From Streptomyces parvulus (GTDB lineage Bacteria; Actinomycetota; Actinomycetes; Streptomycetales; Streptomycetaceae): a stretch of DNA of 64,000 nucleotides. Both the position numbers and the translations under genes were made by a program. The notes beneath the pieces are model-generated. The model had not been told where the DNA came from, ran no database searches, and saw only the letters and a list, made by a program, of their open reading frames with translations. Each line of letters opens with the position of its first letter. Positions within the stretch are counted from its first letter, which is position 1. The DNA is taken from NCBI RefSeq assembly GCF_014648855.1, contig NZ_BMRX01000012.1, positions 186,001-250,000 of the forward strand, written 5' to 3'. Below are positions 1 to 8,835 of the stretch, in pieces.

Positions 1-30
1 TGTGACCCACGTAAAAGAGGCGAGATCTCC

Positions 31-789
31 ATGACCACCAAGGCCGAGAAGAGCGACGACGGCAAAGTACGCGGCCGCTTCATGCTGAAGCTGTCCGGAG
101 AGGCCTTCTCCGGCGGTGGCGGCCTGGGCGTCGACCCCGACGTGGTACACGCCATCGCCCGCGAGATCGCGGCCGTCGTGCGGGACGGCGCCGAGATCGC
201 CGTCGTCATCGGCGGCGGCAACTTCTTCCGCGGCGCCGAACTCCAGGTGCGCGGCATGGACCGCGCCCGCTCCGACTACATGGGCATGCTCGGCACCGTG
301 ATGAACTGCCTGGCCCTCCAGGACTTCCTGGAGAAGGAGGGCGTCGACTGCCGCGTGCAGACCGCCATCACCATGGGCCAGGTCGCCGAGCCGTACATCC
401 CGCTGCGCGCCGTGCGCCACCTGGAGAAGGGCCGCGTGGTCATCTTCGGTGCCGGGATGGGCATGCCCTACTTCTCCACCGACACCACCGCCGCCCAGCG
501 CGCCCTGGAGATCGACGCCGAGGCGCTGCTCATGGGCAAGAACGGCGTGGACGGGGTCTACGACTCCGACCCGAAGACCAACCCGGACGCCGTGAAGTTC
601 GACGCGCTCGGGTACGGCGAGGTCATCACCCGCGACCTGAAGGTCGCCGACGCCACGGCCGTCACGCTCTGCCGCGACAACAGCCTCCCGATCGTGGTCT
701 TCGAGCTGCTGAAGGAGGGCAATATCGCCCGCGCCGTCAAGGGTGAGAAGATCGGCACGCTTGTGGGTGACCAAGGCACCCGGGACTGA
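31..789 (+). CDS. pyrH: UMP kinase
   Basis: Cytoplasmic UMP kinase (UMP + ATP to UDP), a hexameric enzyme of the amino-acid-kinase fold in pyrimidine nucleotide synthesis. The 252-aa protein has the KLSGEAF N-terminal phosphate loop, the IGGGNFFRG stretch and the late segment MGKNGVDGVYDSDP, all typical of bacterial PyrH. Length fits the family (about 240 aa plus a short N-terminal extension). The ATG start is preceded by the purine-rich GAGGCGAG. It heads the pyrH-frr-cdsA order common in bacteria; 179 bp separate it from frr. Confidence 0.97.
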   Translation: MTTKAEKSDDGKVRGRFMLKLSGEAFSGGGGLGVDPDVVHAIAREIAAVVRDGAEIAVVIGGGNFFRGAELQVRGMDRARSDYMGMLGTVMNCLALQDFLEKEGVDCRVQTAITMGQVAEPYIPLRAVRHLEKGRVVIFGAGMGMPYFSTDTTAAQRALEIDAEALLMGKNGVDGVYDSDPKTNPDAVKFDALGYGEVITRDLKVADATAVTLCRDNSLPIVVFELLKEGNIARAVKGEKIGTLVGDQGTRD

Positions 790-968
790 CCGGAGAACAC
801 CCCCCGTCCGCGGACGCCACCTGTCCGGGGGACGGACGGGACGGGACCGGGCCGGGGGATGGACAATGGTCCGCCGGTCGGGAACCGTGCAGGAAGAACG
901 CGACGCAGCCGGCCGCAGCCCCGACGGGGAACGCAGCCGGGCCTACTCAAGACACGCAGGAGCAAGTG

Positions 969-1526
969 GTGATCGAAGAGACCCTCCTCGAGGCCGAGGA
1001 GAAGATGGAGAAGGCCGTCGTGGTCGCCAAGGAGGACTTCGCCGCGATCCGCACCGGCCGTGCGCACCCGGCGATGTTCAACAAGATCGTGGCCGACTAC
1101 TACGGCGCGCTGACGCCGATCAACCAGCTGGCCTCGTTCTCCGTGCCCGAGCCGCGCATGGCCGTGGTGACGCCCTTCGACAAGAGCGCCCTGCGCAACA
1201 TCGAACAGGCGATCCGCGACTCCGACCTGGGCGTCAACCCGAGCAACGACGGCAACATCATCCGAGTGGTGTTCCCCGAGCTGACCGAGGAGCGCCGCCG
1301 CGACTACATCAAGGTCGCCAAGGCCAAGGGCGAGGACGCCAAGGTGTCCATCCGCTCCGTGCGCCGCAAGGCCAAGGACGCCATCGACAAGCTGATCAAG
1401 GACGGCGAGGTCGGCGAGGACGAGGGCCGCCGTGCGGAGAAGGAGCTCGACGACACCACGACGAAGTACGTCGCCCAGGTGGACGAGCTCCTCAAGCACA
1501 AGGAAGCGGAGCTGCTCGAGGTCTGA
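969..1526 (+). CDS. frr: Ribosome recycling factor
   Basis: Releases the 70S ribosome from mRNA after termination, together with EF-G. The 185-aa product has exactly the usual RRF length; the start MIEETLLEAEEKMEKAV aligns with the canonical N-terminus, and the ARTGRAHP-like segment (here IRTGRAHPAMFN) and the C-terminal KYVAQVDELLKHKE helix are typical. Two tandem GTG codons occur at 966 and 969. I chose 969 because AGGAG at 958-962 is then 6 nt away and the length matches the family. Its stop overlaps the cdsA start (TGATG), so the two are translationally coupled. Confidence 0.97.
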   Translation: MIEETLLEAEEKMEKAVVVAKEDFAAIRTGRAHPAMFNKIVADYYGALTPINQLASFSVPEPRMAVVTPFDKSALRNIEQAIRDSDLGVNPSNDGNIIRVVFPELTEERRRDYIKVAKAKGEDAKVSIRSVRRKAKDAIDKLIKDGEVGEDEGRRAEKELDDTTTKYVAQVDELLKHKEAELLEV

Positions 1527-2653
1527 TGAACGACTCTTCCTGGGGAGCGCCGCCACAAGCCGGGTACTGGGGGCCGTCCGACGGGGGACCCGTCCAGGGC
1601 GCCGCCCCGGCGGGTCCCGCATACGATGCGCAGTACGCGCAGCAGACTCGCCCCATGCCCATCGTGCCCGACGTACCCGAACACGGCGGTGACCAGGACG
1701 ACGACCGGGGGGCCGCTCGGGTGAGCGGTCCCCTGTTCCAGACCCCGCCGGCGCAGCCGTATGCGGCGGTGCCGCAGAATCCGGAGCCCATGCCCGACGT
1801 CTCGCAGCCGGCGCAGTCCCAGCCGCCGCCTCCGAAGAAGACCGCGGGGCGCGACCTGGGTGCGGCGATAGGGGTCGGCGTCGGGCTCGGCGCGGTCATC
1901 ATCGTGTCGCTGTTCGTCGTCAAGGCCGTCTTCGTCGGCGTCGTCGCGGTCGCCGTCGTCGTGGGCCTGTGGGAACTGACCAAGCGGCTGGACGAGCGCA
2001 AGGGCATCAAGGCACCGCTCGTACCGCTGGCGATCGGCGGCGCGGCGATGGTGGTCGCCGGATACGCGCGGGGCGCCGAGGGCGCGTGGGTCACCATGGC
2101 GCTCACGGCGCTGGCGGTGCTCGTGTGGCGCATGACCGAGCCTCCCGAGGGTTACCTCAAGGACGTCACGGCGGGGCTCTTCGCGGCGTTCTACGTGCCG
2201 TTCCTGGCCACGTTCGTCACGATGATGCTGATGGCGGACGACGGCGCGAAGCGCGTGCTGACCTTCCTGCTGCTCACGGTCGTCAGCGACACCGGTGCCT
2301 ACGCCGTCGGCTGGCGCTTCGGCCGGACCAAGCTCGCCCCGCGCATCAGCCCCGGCAAGACCCGCGAGGGCCTGCTGGGAGCGGTGGGGTTCACGATGGC
2401 GGCCGGCGCGCTGTGCATGCAGTTCCTGATCGACGACGGCGCCTGGTGGCAGGGCCTGCTGATCGGCCTCGCGGTCGCCGTCAGCGCGACGCTGGGCGAC
2501 CTCGGCGAGTCCATGATCAAGCGGGATCTCGGCATCAAGGACATGGGCACCCTCCTGCCCGGCCACGGCGGCATCATGGACCGCCTGGACTCCCTCCTGC
2601 CGACGGCACCGGTGGTGTGGCTGCTGCTGGTGATCTTCGTGGGGTCCGGCTGA
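1526..2653 (+). CDS. cdsA: Phosphatidate cytidylyltransferase (CDP-diglyceride synthase)
   Basis: Makes CDP-diacylglycerol from phosphatidic acid and CTP, the branch point for membrane phospholipids. The 375-aa protein has about 105 N-terminal residues rich in Pro, Gln and Gly, probably cytoplasmic and disordered, as in other actinobacterial CdsA. About eight membrane segments follow. The C-terminal CDS signature is present (GESMIKRDLGIKDMG, then HGGIMDRLDS). ATG 1526 overlaps the frr stop by one base. The larger upstream reading frame has no ribosome site and is not used. Confidence 0.95.
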   Translation: MNDSSWGAPPQAGYWGPSDGGPVQGAAPAGPAYDAQYAQQTRPMPIVPDVPEHGGDQDDDRGAARVSGPLFQTPPAQPYAAVPQNPEPMPDVSQPAQSQPPPPKKTAGRDLGAAIGVGVGLGAVIIVSLFVVKAVFVGVVAVAVVVGLWELTKRLDERKGIKAPLVPLAIGGAAMVVAGYARGAEGAWVTMALTALAVLVWRMTEPPEGYLKDVTAGLFAAFYVPFLATFVTMMLMADDGAKRVLTFLLLTVVSDTGAYAVGWRFGRTKLAPRISPGKTREGLLGAVGFTMAAGALCMQFLIDDGAWWQGLLIGLAVAVSATLGDLGESMIKRDLGIKDMGTLLPGHGGIMDRLDSLLPTAPVVWLLLVIFVGSG

Positions 2654-2710
2654 TCCGGTCGGCTCGAGCCCGGGGAGCGCCTTCACCACTGCGCTCACCT
2701 GCACGTTCTT

Positions 2711-2753
2711 CGAGGAGAGACCTGTTGTCCACAGGGCGGCGGGTCTCTCCTCG
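2711..2753. other. 12-bp perfect hairpin between cdsA and rlmN
   Basis: CGAGGAGAGACC (2711-2722) pairs perfectly with GGTCTCTCCTCG (2742-2753) around a 19-nt loop. It lies 58 nt after the cdsA stop and 24 nt before the rlmN start. It may end the pyrH-frr-cdsA transcript or act in the rlmN leader. No U-tract follows, as is usual in GC-rich actinobacteria, so the sequence does not settle which. Confidence 0.55.
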
Positions 2754-2777
2754 TATGTCTGCGACACTGGTACAGCC

Positions 2778-3884
2778 ATGCCTAAGCCCGGAGAACTCAC
2801 ATTCGTCGCCCCCCGCGGAGCCAAGAAGCCGCCGCGGCACCTTGCCGATCTCACGCCCGCCGAGCGTAAGGAGGCCGTCGTCGCCGTCGGCGAGAAGGCC
2901 TTTCGTGCGAAGCAGCTGTCGCAGCACTACTTCGCCCGGTACGCGCACGACCCCGAGCAGTGGACCGACATCCCCGCCGGTTCCCGCGAGGGGCTCCGGG
3001 AGGCGCTGCTGCCCGAGCTGATGACCGTCGTCCGGCATCTGTCCACCGACCAGGGGACCACCCGCAAGACGCTGTGGAAGCTGTTCGACGGGACGCTCGT
3101 CGAGTCGGTGCTCATGCGGTACCCGGACCGGGTCACCATGTGCATCAGCTCGCAGGCCGGCTGCGGCATGAACTGCCCGTTCTGCGCCACCGGACAGGCC
3201 GGTCTCGACCGGAACCTGTCGACCGCGGAGATCGTCCACCAGATCGTGGACGGCATGCGGGCGCTCCGGGACGGCGAGGTGCCGGGCGGTCCGGCCCGGC
3301 TCAGCAACATCGTGTTCATGGGCATGGGCGAGCCCCTGGCCAACTACAACCGGGTCGTCGGCTCCATCCGCCGGCTCACCGACCCCGAGCCGGACGGGCT
3401 GGGGCTCTCCCAGCGCGGCATCACCGTCTCCACGGTCGGTCTCGTCCCGGCGATCAACCGCTTCTCCGACGAGGGCTTCAAGTGCCGCCTCGCCATCTCG
3501 CTGCACGCGCCGGACGACGAGCTGCGCGACACCCTCGTGCCCGTCAACACCCGGTGGAAGGTCCGCGAGGTGCTGGACGCCGGGTTCGCGTACGCGGAGA
3601 AGTCCGGGCGCCGGCTGTCGATCGAGTACGCGCTGATCCGCGACATCAACGACCAGGCCTGGCGCGGTGACCGGCTCGGGCGGCTGCTCAAGGGCCGGCC
3701 GGTGCACGTCAACCTCATCCCGCTCAACCCCACCCCCGGCTCGAAGTGGACCGCGTCGCGGCCCGAGGACGAGAAGGCGTTCGTGGAGGCGATCGCGGCG
3801 CACGGTGTGCCCGTGACGATCCGGGACACCCGTGGCCAGGAGATCGACGGGGCGTGTGGTCAGCTCGCCGCGAGCGAGCGGTAA
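2778..3884 (+). CDS. rlmN: Dual-specificity 23S rRNA/tRNA adenine-C2 methyltransferase RlmN (radical SAM)
   Basis: Radical-SAM enzyme that methylates C2 of A2503 in 23S rRNA and A37 of some tRNAs. The 368-aa protein carries the CX3CX2C [4Fe-4S] motif at C129, C133 and C136 (GCGMNCPFCATGQ), the FMGMGEPLANY segment, and the late Cys C360 (IDGACGQL) that forms the methyl-transfer thiolate. Length is normal for the family. ATG 2778 starts the conserved N-terminus; no strong ribosome site is visible. It lies between cdsA and the thiamine riboswitch and looks like its own transcription unit. Confidence 0.95.
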   Translation: MPKPGELTFVAPRGAKKPPRHLADLTPAERKEAVVAVGEKAFRAKQLSQHYFARYAHDPEQWTDIPAGSREGLREALLPELMTVVRHLSTDQGTTRKTLWKLFDGTLVESVLMRYPDRVTMCISSQAGCGMNCPFCATGQAGLDRNLSTAEIVHQIVDGMRALRDGEVPGGPARLSNIVFMGMGEPLANYNRVVGSIRRLTDPEPDGLGLSQRGITVSTVGLVPAINRFSDEGFKCRLAISLHAPDDELRDTLVPVNTRWKVREVLDAGFAYAEKSGRRLSIEYALIRDINDQAWRGDRLGRLLKGRPVHVNLIPLNPTPGSKWTASRPEDEKAFVEAIAAHGVPVTIRDTRGQEIDGACGQLAASER

Positions 3885-3934
3885 CCTGACCGGCGTCAGT
3901 ACATCGCCACAGTAAACACATCTTCATATTCCGA

Positions 3935-4019
3935 CAGGGGAGCGCCACAGCGCTGAGAGTGCGGCACCGGCCGCAGACCCTCCGAACCTGGCCCAGGTCA
4001 TTCTGGGTAGGGAGATCGG
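3935..4019 (+). promoter_or_regulatory. TPP riboswitch (THI box)
   Basis: The region has the conserved THI-box blocks in order: AGGGGAGC near 3936-3943, GCTGAGAGTGCGG (3952-3964), CAGACCCTCCGAACCTG (3974-3990), then CAGGTCATTCTGGGTAGGGA (3994-4013). These form the TPP aptamer. The adjacent 90 nt hold a GC-rich stem (GGCCCCGC 4050-4057 with GCGGGGCC 4070-4077) and a small hairpin over the Shine-Dalgarno. This suggests that thiamine pyrophosphate reduces translation or transcription of the downstream importer. Riboswitch identity is clear; the mechanism is inferred. Confidence 0.93.
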
Positions 4020-4084
4020 TCATCACTCGAGCTGTTGCGCCCTGCCCGAGGCCCCGCGAGGGGTCGCGGGCGGGGCCGCGTCTT

Positions 4085-4102
4085 CTCCTGGTCACCCAGG
4101 AG
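4085..4102 (+). promoter_or_regulatory. Hairpin covering the Shine-Dalgarno of the thiamine importer
   Basis: CTCCTGG (4085-4091) pairs perfectly with CCAGGAG (4096-4102) around the 4-nt loop TCAC. The right arm contains most of the AGGAGG ribosome site (4098-4103) used by the GTG start at 4109. The hairpin can therefore hide the ribosome site, as expected for the expression platform of a translational riboswitch in a GC-rich genome. Confidence 0.65.
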
Positions 4103-4108
4103 GAATCA

Positions 4109-5194
4109 GTGGGCATCACCAAGAAGGTCACCGTCCTGGCCCTAGGCCTCGGCATGGCCGGCGGCCTGGCCGCGTGCGGGTCGTCGTCCGACGAAGGGAC
4201 GGGTTCCGGCGACTCCAAGACCGTGACGCTGGTCAGCCACGACTCGTGGGCCGCCTCGAAGGACGTCATCGCCGCCTTCGAGAAGGAGTCCGGCTACAAG
4301 GTCAAGGTCTTGGAGGACGGCGACGCCGGCCAGGCGGTCAACAAGGCCATCCTCACCAAGGACAACCCGCAGGGCGACGTCTTCTTCGGCGTCGACAACA
4401 CCCTGCTCTCCCGCGCCCTCGACAACGGGCTGTTCCAGCCGTACGAGGCGAAGGGCTCCGACCTGGTCCTGCCCGAGTACCGGGCCGACGGGGACAAGCA
4501 CCGGGTCACGCCCGTCGACACCGGCGACGTATGCGTCAACTACGACAAGGCGTACTTCAGCAAGCGCGGTCTGACCCCGCCCAAGTCCCTCGACGACCTG
4601 GTCAAGCCGGAGTACAAGGACCTGCTCGTCACCGAGAACGCGGGCAGCTCCTCGCCCGGCCTCGGCTTCCTGCTCGGCACCGCCGCCCAGTACGGCGACG
4701 GGGGCTGGGAGGGCTACTGGAAGAAGCTCAAGGCGAACGGCGTCAAGGTCGTCGACAGCTGGGAGCAGGCCTACAACGAGGAGTTCTCCGGCTCGTCCGG
4801 CGGCAAGAAGGCCAAGGGCGACCGCCCGCTCGTCGTCTCCTACGCCTCCTCCCCGCCCGCCGAGGTGATCTACGCCGACCCCCAGCCGTCCACCGCGCCC
4901 ACGGGCGTCGCCGACGGCACCTGCTTCCGGCAGGTCGAGTACGCGGGACTGCTCGACAACGCCCGGAACGCGAAGGGCGGCAAGGCGCTGCTGGACTTCC
5001 TGATCGGCGAGCGGTTCCAGAACGACATGCCGCTGAACATGTTCGTGTACCCGGTGCGGGAGGGCGCGCGGATCCCCGAGGCGTTCGTGAAGTACGGACC
5101 GCAGGCGAAGGACCCGGGGACCATGGACCCGGCGAAGATCGCCGACAATCGCGACCAGTGGGTCAAGTCGTGGACCTCGCTCGTACTGAAGTAG
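4109..5194 (+). CDS. thiB: Thiamine ABC transporter substrate-binding lipoprotein
   Basis: Periplasmic-type binding protein that delivers thiamine (or phosphates) to the permease. The 361-aa product has a lipoprotein signal (hydrophobic VTVLALGLGMAGG, lipobox LAAC with Cys near residue 24), then the TbpA/ThiB-like mature domain (VTLVSHDSWAASKDVI, FFGVDNTLLSRAL). GTG 4109 is preceded by AGGAGG at 4098-4103; the longer upstream frame would run through the riboswitch and is rejected. Ligand assignment rests on the TPP riboswitch and family resemblance. Its 3' end overlaps thiP by 25 nt. Confidence 0.88.
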   Translation: MGITKKVTVLALGLGMAGGLAACGSSSDEGTGSGDSKTVTLVSHDSWAASKDVIAAFEKESGYKVKVLEDGDAGQAVNKAILTKDNPQGDVFFGVDNTLLSRALDNGLFQPYEAKGSDLVLPEYRADGDKHRVTPVDTGDVCVNYDKAYFSKRGLTPPKSLDDLVKPEYKDLLVTENAGSSSPGLGFLLGTAAQYGDGGWEGYWKKLKANGVKVVDSWEQAYNEEFSGSSGGKKAKGDRPLVVSYASSPPAEVIYADPQPSTAPTGVADGTCFRQVEYAGLLDNARNAKGGKALLDFLIGERFQNDMPLNMFVYPVREGARIPEAFVKYGPQAKDPGTMDPAKIADNRDQWVKSWTSLVLK

Positions 5195-6852
5195 GCAAGG
5201 CGGGCCGCAGGGCCCGGAACCTCCGCGGGAGCGTGGCGCGGCTCGCCCTGATGGCCGGGCCGGTCGCGTTCTTCGCGGTGTTCTTCGCCTACCCCGTCGC
5301 CGCCATCGTCGCGCGCGGCCTGGAGGTCGACGGGGTCTGGCGGTTCGGCCGGATCGGGGACGTGCTCGCCCAGTCCGACGTGCGGCACGTGCTGTGGTTC
5401 ACGACCTGGCAGGCGCTGGCGTCGACCGCGCTGACCCTGCTGGTCGCCCTGCCCGGCGCCTACGTCTTCGCCCGCTTCGACTTCCCGGGCAAGCAGGTGC
5501 TGCGGGCGGTCGTGACCGTGCCGTTCGTGCTGCCCACGGTCGTGGTCGGCACGGCGTTCCTGGCCCTGGTCGGGCGCGGCGGGCTGCTCGACGAGCTGTG
5601 GGGCGTACGCCTGGACACCACCGTGTGGGCGATCCTGCTGGCGCACGTCTTCTTCAACTACGCCGTCGTGGTGCGCACCGTCGGCGGCCTGTGGGCGCAG
5701 CTCGATCCCCGGCAGGAGGAGGCCGCGCGGATGCTCGGCGCCTCCCGGGCGCGGGCCTGGCGGCAGGTGACGCTGCCCGCCCTCGCGCCCGCGGTGGCGG
5801 CCGCCGCGCTGATGGTGTTCCTGTTCACCTTCACCTCCTTCGGTGTCGTGCAGATCCTCGGCGGTCCGGCCTTCTCCACCCTGGAGGTGGAGATCTACCG
5901 CCAGACCTCGCAGGTCTTCGACCTGTCCACGGCGGCCGTGCTGACCCTGATCCAGTTCGCCGCCGTCGTCGCGGTCCTCGCCGTGCACGCCTGGACGGTG
6001 CGGCGCCGCGAGAGCGCGCTGCGGCTGGTGGACGCCGCCACCACCGCGCGCCGCCCCCGGGGCGCCGGCCAGTGGGCGCTGCTCGCGGGGGTGCTCGCGA
6101 CCGTCGCGCTGCTCGTGGTGCTGCCGCTCGCCGTGCTGGTCCAGCGGTCCCTCGGCGCGCCCGGCTTCGGCTACTACCGGGCGCTGACCGAGGCGGACGG
6201 CGGCGCCTTCCTGGTCCCGCCGATCGAGGCGATCGGCAACTCCCTCCAGTACGCCCTCGCCGCCACCGCGATCGCCGTGGTGATAGGCGCTCTGGCGGCG
6301 GCCGCGCTCACCCGGCGCGACGCGGGCCGCTTCGTGCGCGGGTTCGACGCGCTGCTGATGCTGCCGCTCGGGGTGTCCGCCGTGACGGTCGGCTTCGGCT
6401 TCCTGATCGCGCTGGACGAGCCGCCGCTGGACCTGCGCGCCTCCTGGATCCTGGTGCCGCTCGCCCAGGCGCTGGTCGGCGTCCCCTTCGTCGTACGGAC
6501 CATGCTGCCCGTGCTGCGTGCGGTGGACGGGCGGCTGCGGGAGGCGGCGGCGGTGCTCGGGGCGTCGCCCTGGCGGGTGTGGCGCGAGGTGGACCTGCCG
6601 ATGGTGCGGCGGGCGCTGCTGGTCGCGGCCGGGTTCGCCTTCGCCGTGTCCCTGGGGGAGTTCGGCGCGACCGTCTTCATCGCGCGGCCCGACAACCCGA
6701 CCCTGCCGGTCGCCGTGGCGCGGCTGCTGGGCAGGCCGGGCGACATGAACTACGGCCAGGCCATGGCCCTTTCGACGATTCTGATGCTGGTGTGCGCCGT
6801 GGCACTCGTGGTGCTGGAGCGGCTGCGCACCGACCGGAGCGGGGAGTTCTAG
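5170..6852 (+). CDS. thiP: Thiamine ABC transporter permease (two fused permease domains)
   Basis: Membrane permease of the thiamine importer. The 560-aa protein contains two binding-protein-dependent permease units of about six helices each, with two EAA cytoplasmic loops: EEAARMLGASRARAW in the first half and REAAAVLGASPWRVW in the second. This duplication is the ThiP architecture. GTG 5170 lies inside the 3' end of thiB (25-nt overlap), implying coupling; a later start near 5233 is possible. The stop is 31 nt before the ATPase gene. Confidence 0.87.
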   Translation: MDLARTEVGKAGRRARNLRGSVARLALMAGPVAFFAVFFAYPVAAIVARGLEVDGVWRFGRIGDVLAQSDVRHVLWFTTWQALASTALTLLVALPGAYVFARFDFPGKQVLRAVVTVPFVLPTVVVGTAFLALVGRGGLLDELWGVRLDTTVWAILLAHVFFNYAVVVRTVGGLWAQLDPRQEEAARMLGASRARAWRQVTLPALAPAVAAAALMVFLFTFTSFGVVQILGGPAFSTLEVEIYRQTSQVFDLSTAAVLTLIQFAAVVAVLAVHAWTVRRRESALRLVDAATTARRPRGAGQWALLAGVLATVALLVVLPLAVLVQRSLGAPGFGYYRALTEADGGAFLVPPIEAIGNSLQYALAATAIAVVIGALAAAALTRRDAGRFVRGFDALLMLPLGVSAVTVGFGFLIALDEPPLDLRASWILVPLAQALVGVPFVVRTMLPVLRAVDGRLREAAAVLGASPWRVWREVDLPMVRRALLVAAGFAFAVSLGEFGATVFIARPDNPTLPVAVARLLGRPGDMNYGQAMALSTILMLVCAVALVVLERLRTDRSGEF

Positions 6853-6883
6853 AGATGCGCCGAGACGTGCGGGTGATCCAGGG

Positions 6884-7903
6884 ATGCTGCTGAGCCTTGA
6901 GGGCGCGACCGTACGCTTCGGCGGCCGGGCCGTGCTGGACGCCGTCGGCCTGGAGGTCGCCGAGCACGAGGTCGTGTCCGTGCTCGGGCCCAGCGGCAGC
7001 GGCAAGTCGACACTGCTGCGGGCCGTCGCCGGGCTCCAGCCGCTGGACGCCGGCCGGGTGCGGCTCGACGGGCGGGACCAATCCGGCGTGCCGGCGCACC
7101 GGCGCGAGGTGGGGCTGATGTTCCAGGACCATCAGCTGTTCCCGCAGCGGGACGTGGCCGGAAACATCGCCTTCGGCCCCCGGATGCGCGGCGCGTCCCG
7201 CGCCGAACAGCGCGACCGGGTGCAGGAGTTGCTGGAGCTGGTCGGACTGCCGGGCGCCGGACGGCGGTCGGTCGCCGCGCTCTCCGGCGGCGAGCAGCAG
7301 CGGGTGGCTCTCGCGCGGGCGCTCGCGCCCCGGCCCCGGCTGATGATGCTGGACGAGCCGCTCGGCCAGCTCGATCGCTCCCTGCGCGAACGCCTCGTCG
7401 TCGAACTGCGGGAGCTGTTCGGCCGGTTGGGCACCACGGTGCTCGCCGTGACGCACGACCAGGGCGAGGCGTTCGCGCTGGCCGACCGGGTCGTGGTGAT
7501 GCGGGACGGGCGGATCGCCCAGTCGGGGACGCCGCTCGAGGTGTGGCAGCGGCCGGCCGACGCCTTCGTGGCCCGTTTCCTCGGTTTCGACAACGTGGTG
7601 GAGGCGACCGTCTCCGGGCAGTTCGCGGCCACGCCGTGGGGCAAGGTCCCGGTTCCCGAGGACGCCCTCCAGGGGGCGCGGACGGTGCTGGTGCGGCCGT
7701 CCGGGGTCCGGATCGTCGCCGCCGACGCCGGGCTGCGGTGCGCGGTCGCGGCCCGCACGTTCCGGGGCACGCACGTCGCCGTGCGCCTGCAGCCGGAGGA
7801 CGCGCCTTCGCTGGAGGCGGCCTGCGCGCTGCGGGCGGCGCCGGAGGCGGGCGAGACGGTCGGGGTGGAGTTCGACGCGGCGGAGGTCGTCGTACTGGGC
7901 TGA
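6884..7903 (+). CDS. ABC transporter ATP-binding protein, probable thiamine importer ATPase
   Basis: Nucleotide-binding subunit expected to power the ThiB/ThiP importer. The 339-aa protein shows Walker A GPSGSGKST, Q-loop MFQDHQLFP, signature LSGGEQQRVALARAL, Walker B LMMLDEPLGQLD and the switch His in TVLAVTHDQGEA. A roughly 100-aa C-terminal TOBE-like extension makes it longer than E. coli ThiQ (about 230 aa) and closer to the PotA/FbpC type, so I leave the symbol blank. It is third in the riboswitch-controlled operon; a strong hairpin follows the stop. Confidence 0.86.
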   Translation: MLLSLEGATVRFGGRAVLDAVGLEVAEHEVVSVLGPSGSGKSTLLRAVAGLQPLDAGRVRLDGRDQSGVPAHRREVGLMFQDHQLFPQRDVAGNIAFGPRMRGASRAEQRDRVQELLELVGLPGAGRRSVAALSGGEQQRVALARALAPRPRLMMLDEPLGQLDRSLRERLVVELRELFGRLGTTVLAVTHDQGEAFALADRVVVMRDGRIAQSGTPLEVWQRPADAFVARFLGFDNVVEATVSGQFAATPWGKVPVPEDALQGARTVLVRPSGVRIVAADAGLRCAVAARTFRGTHVAVRLQPEDAPSLEAACALRAAPEAGETVGVEFDAAEVVVLG

Positions 7904-7911
7904 GCGCCGTC

Positions 7912-7966
7912 GGCGGCGCCGTGAGCCGCCGGGCAGGACGCGTCTCCGGCGGCTCACGGCGCCGCC
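7912..7966. terminator. 21-bp perfect inverted repeat, bidirectional terminator
   Basis: The arms 7912-7932 and 7946-7966 are exact reverse complements (21 bp) around a 13-nt loop. The element starts 9 nt after the thiamine ATPase stop and lies between it and a convergent gene. It should end transcription from both sides. No U-tract is present, as is usual in Streptomyces. Confidence 0.85.
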
Positions 7967-7974
7967 GCACACGA

Positions 7975-8009
7975 CGGTGGCCCGCCCCCTCACCGGGGAC
8001 GGGCCACCG
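7975..8009. terminator. Second tandem hairpin between convergent genes
   Basis: CGGTGGCCCG (7975-7984) pairs perfectly with CGGGCCACCG (8000-8009). It lies directly beside the larger hairpin and 25 nt from the stop of the minus-strand LAETG protein gene. It is probably that gene's own terminator, making a two-hairpin back-to-back arrangement. Confidence 0.65.
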
Positions 8010-8033
8010 CCGCTGTGCGGCTGTGTGCGGGCG

Positions 8034-8744
8034 TCAGCGGGTGCTGTTCGCTCCGCGACGGCGCAGGCCGAAGAAGACGGCACCGCCACCGACGACGACC
8101 AGGGCCGCCGCGATGCCGGCGATCATGCCGGTGTTGGAGTTCGCACCGGTCTCGGCGAGGTTGGAGTCACCGGCCGCCGGGGACGGGGCGTTGCTGGGCG
8201 CGGCCGCCGGAGCGGTGCTCTCCTCCTCCGTCGGCGCGGGCGCCGAGGTGGACGGCTCGGGGGCCGGGCTCTCCGTCTCGTCGGACGGGGTGGAGGAGCT
8301 CTCCGACGGGCTCGGGCTCGGAGTGTCCTCGGTCTTGCAGGGGGTCGACGGGGTCGTGAGGTTGGGCTTGATGTCCTCGTCGACGTAGGGGTCGGCCTTG
8401 ACGTGGATGCGGTACTCGGCGTTCGGCTTCCAGTCCGCGGCGAAGGTGATGGTGTTGCCCTCGCGCGAGCCCTTGACCGTCTGCTCACCGATCTTCTCGG
8501 CGTCGGCACCGTTGTTCTGCAGGTAGACGGTGACGACGGCGGGAACGCCGGCGGGGTCCACGTCGGTGACGGTGATGACGCCCTTGTCGCCTTCGCACTT
8601 GGCGGCGGCGGAGAACTCGCCGATGTTGCAGGCGAGGGCGTTGCCGGCGGCGCCGACGGCCAGCGCCGCCGAGGCGGCGACGACGCCGAGGGCGCGAACG
8701 CTACGGCGTGATGCCGTACGGCTGATTATGGACAGGACTGCCAC
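8034..8744 (-). CDS. Sortase-anchored cell-wall protein with LAETG motif
   Basis: Secreted surface protein of 236 aa. It has a twin-Arg-like signal region (SRTASRRSVRALGVVAASAALAVGAAG), a small extracellular domain of about 100 aa (VITVTDVDPAGVPAVVTVYL) and a long linker of Ser, Pro, Thr and Glu. It ends with the sorting signal: LAETG, a hydrophobic helix (MIAGIAAALVVVGGG) and the basic tail LRRRGANSTR. LAxTG is the motif of Streptomyces class E sortases. I do not recognise the globular domain, and its function is unknown. A near-consensus promoter lies upstream; no sortase gene is in the window. Confidence 0.85.
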   Translation of the reverse strand: MAVLSIISRTASRRSVRALGVVAASAALAVGAAGNALACNIGEFSAAAKCEGDKGVITVTDVDPAGVPAVVTVYLQNNGADAEKIGEQTVKGSREGNTITFAADWKPNAEYRIHVKADPYVDEDIKPNLTTPSTPCKTEDTPSPSPSESSSTPSDETESPAPEPSTSAPAPTEEESTAPAAAPSNAPSPAAGDSNLAETGANSNTGMIAGIAAALVVVGGGAVFFGLRRRGANSTR

Positions 8745-8835
8745 GTTTGTCCTTTACGGGGAGCGCAGATGCGGGGGGTGGGCAGGGTGCCGACGCCCGA
8801 TGACGCGGCATCAGCACACCCATGAGCCTCACTGG

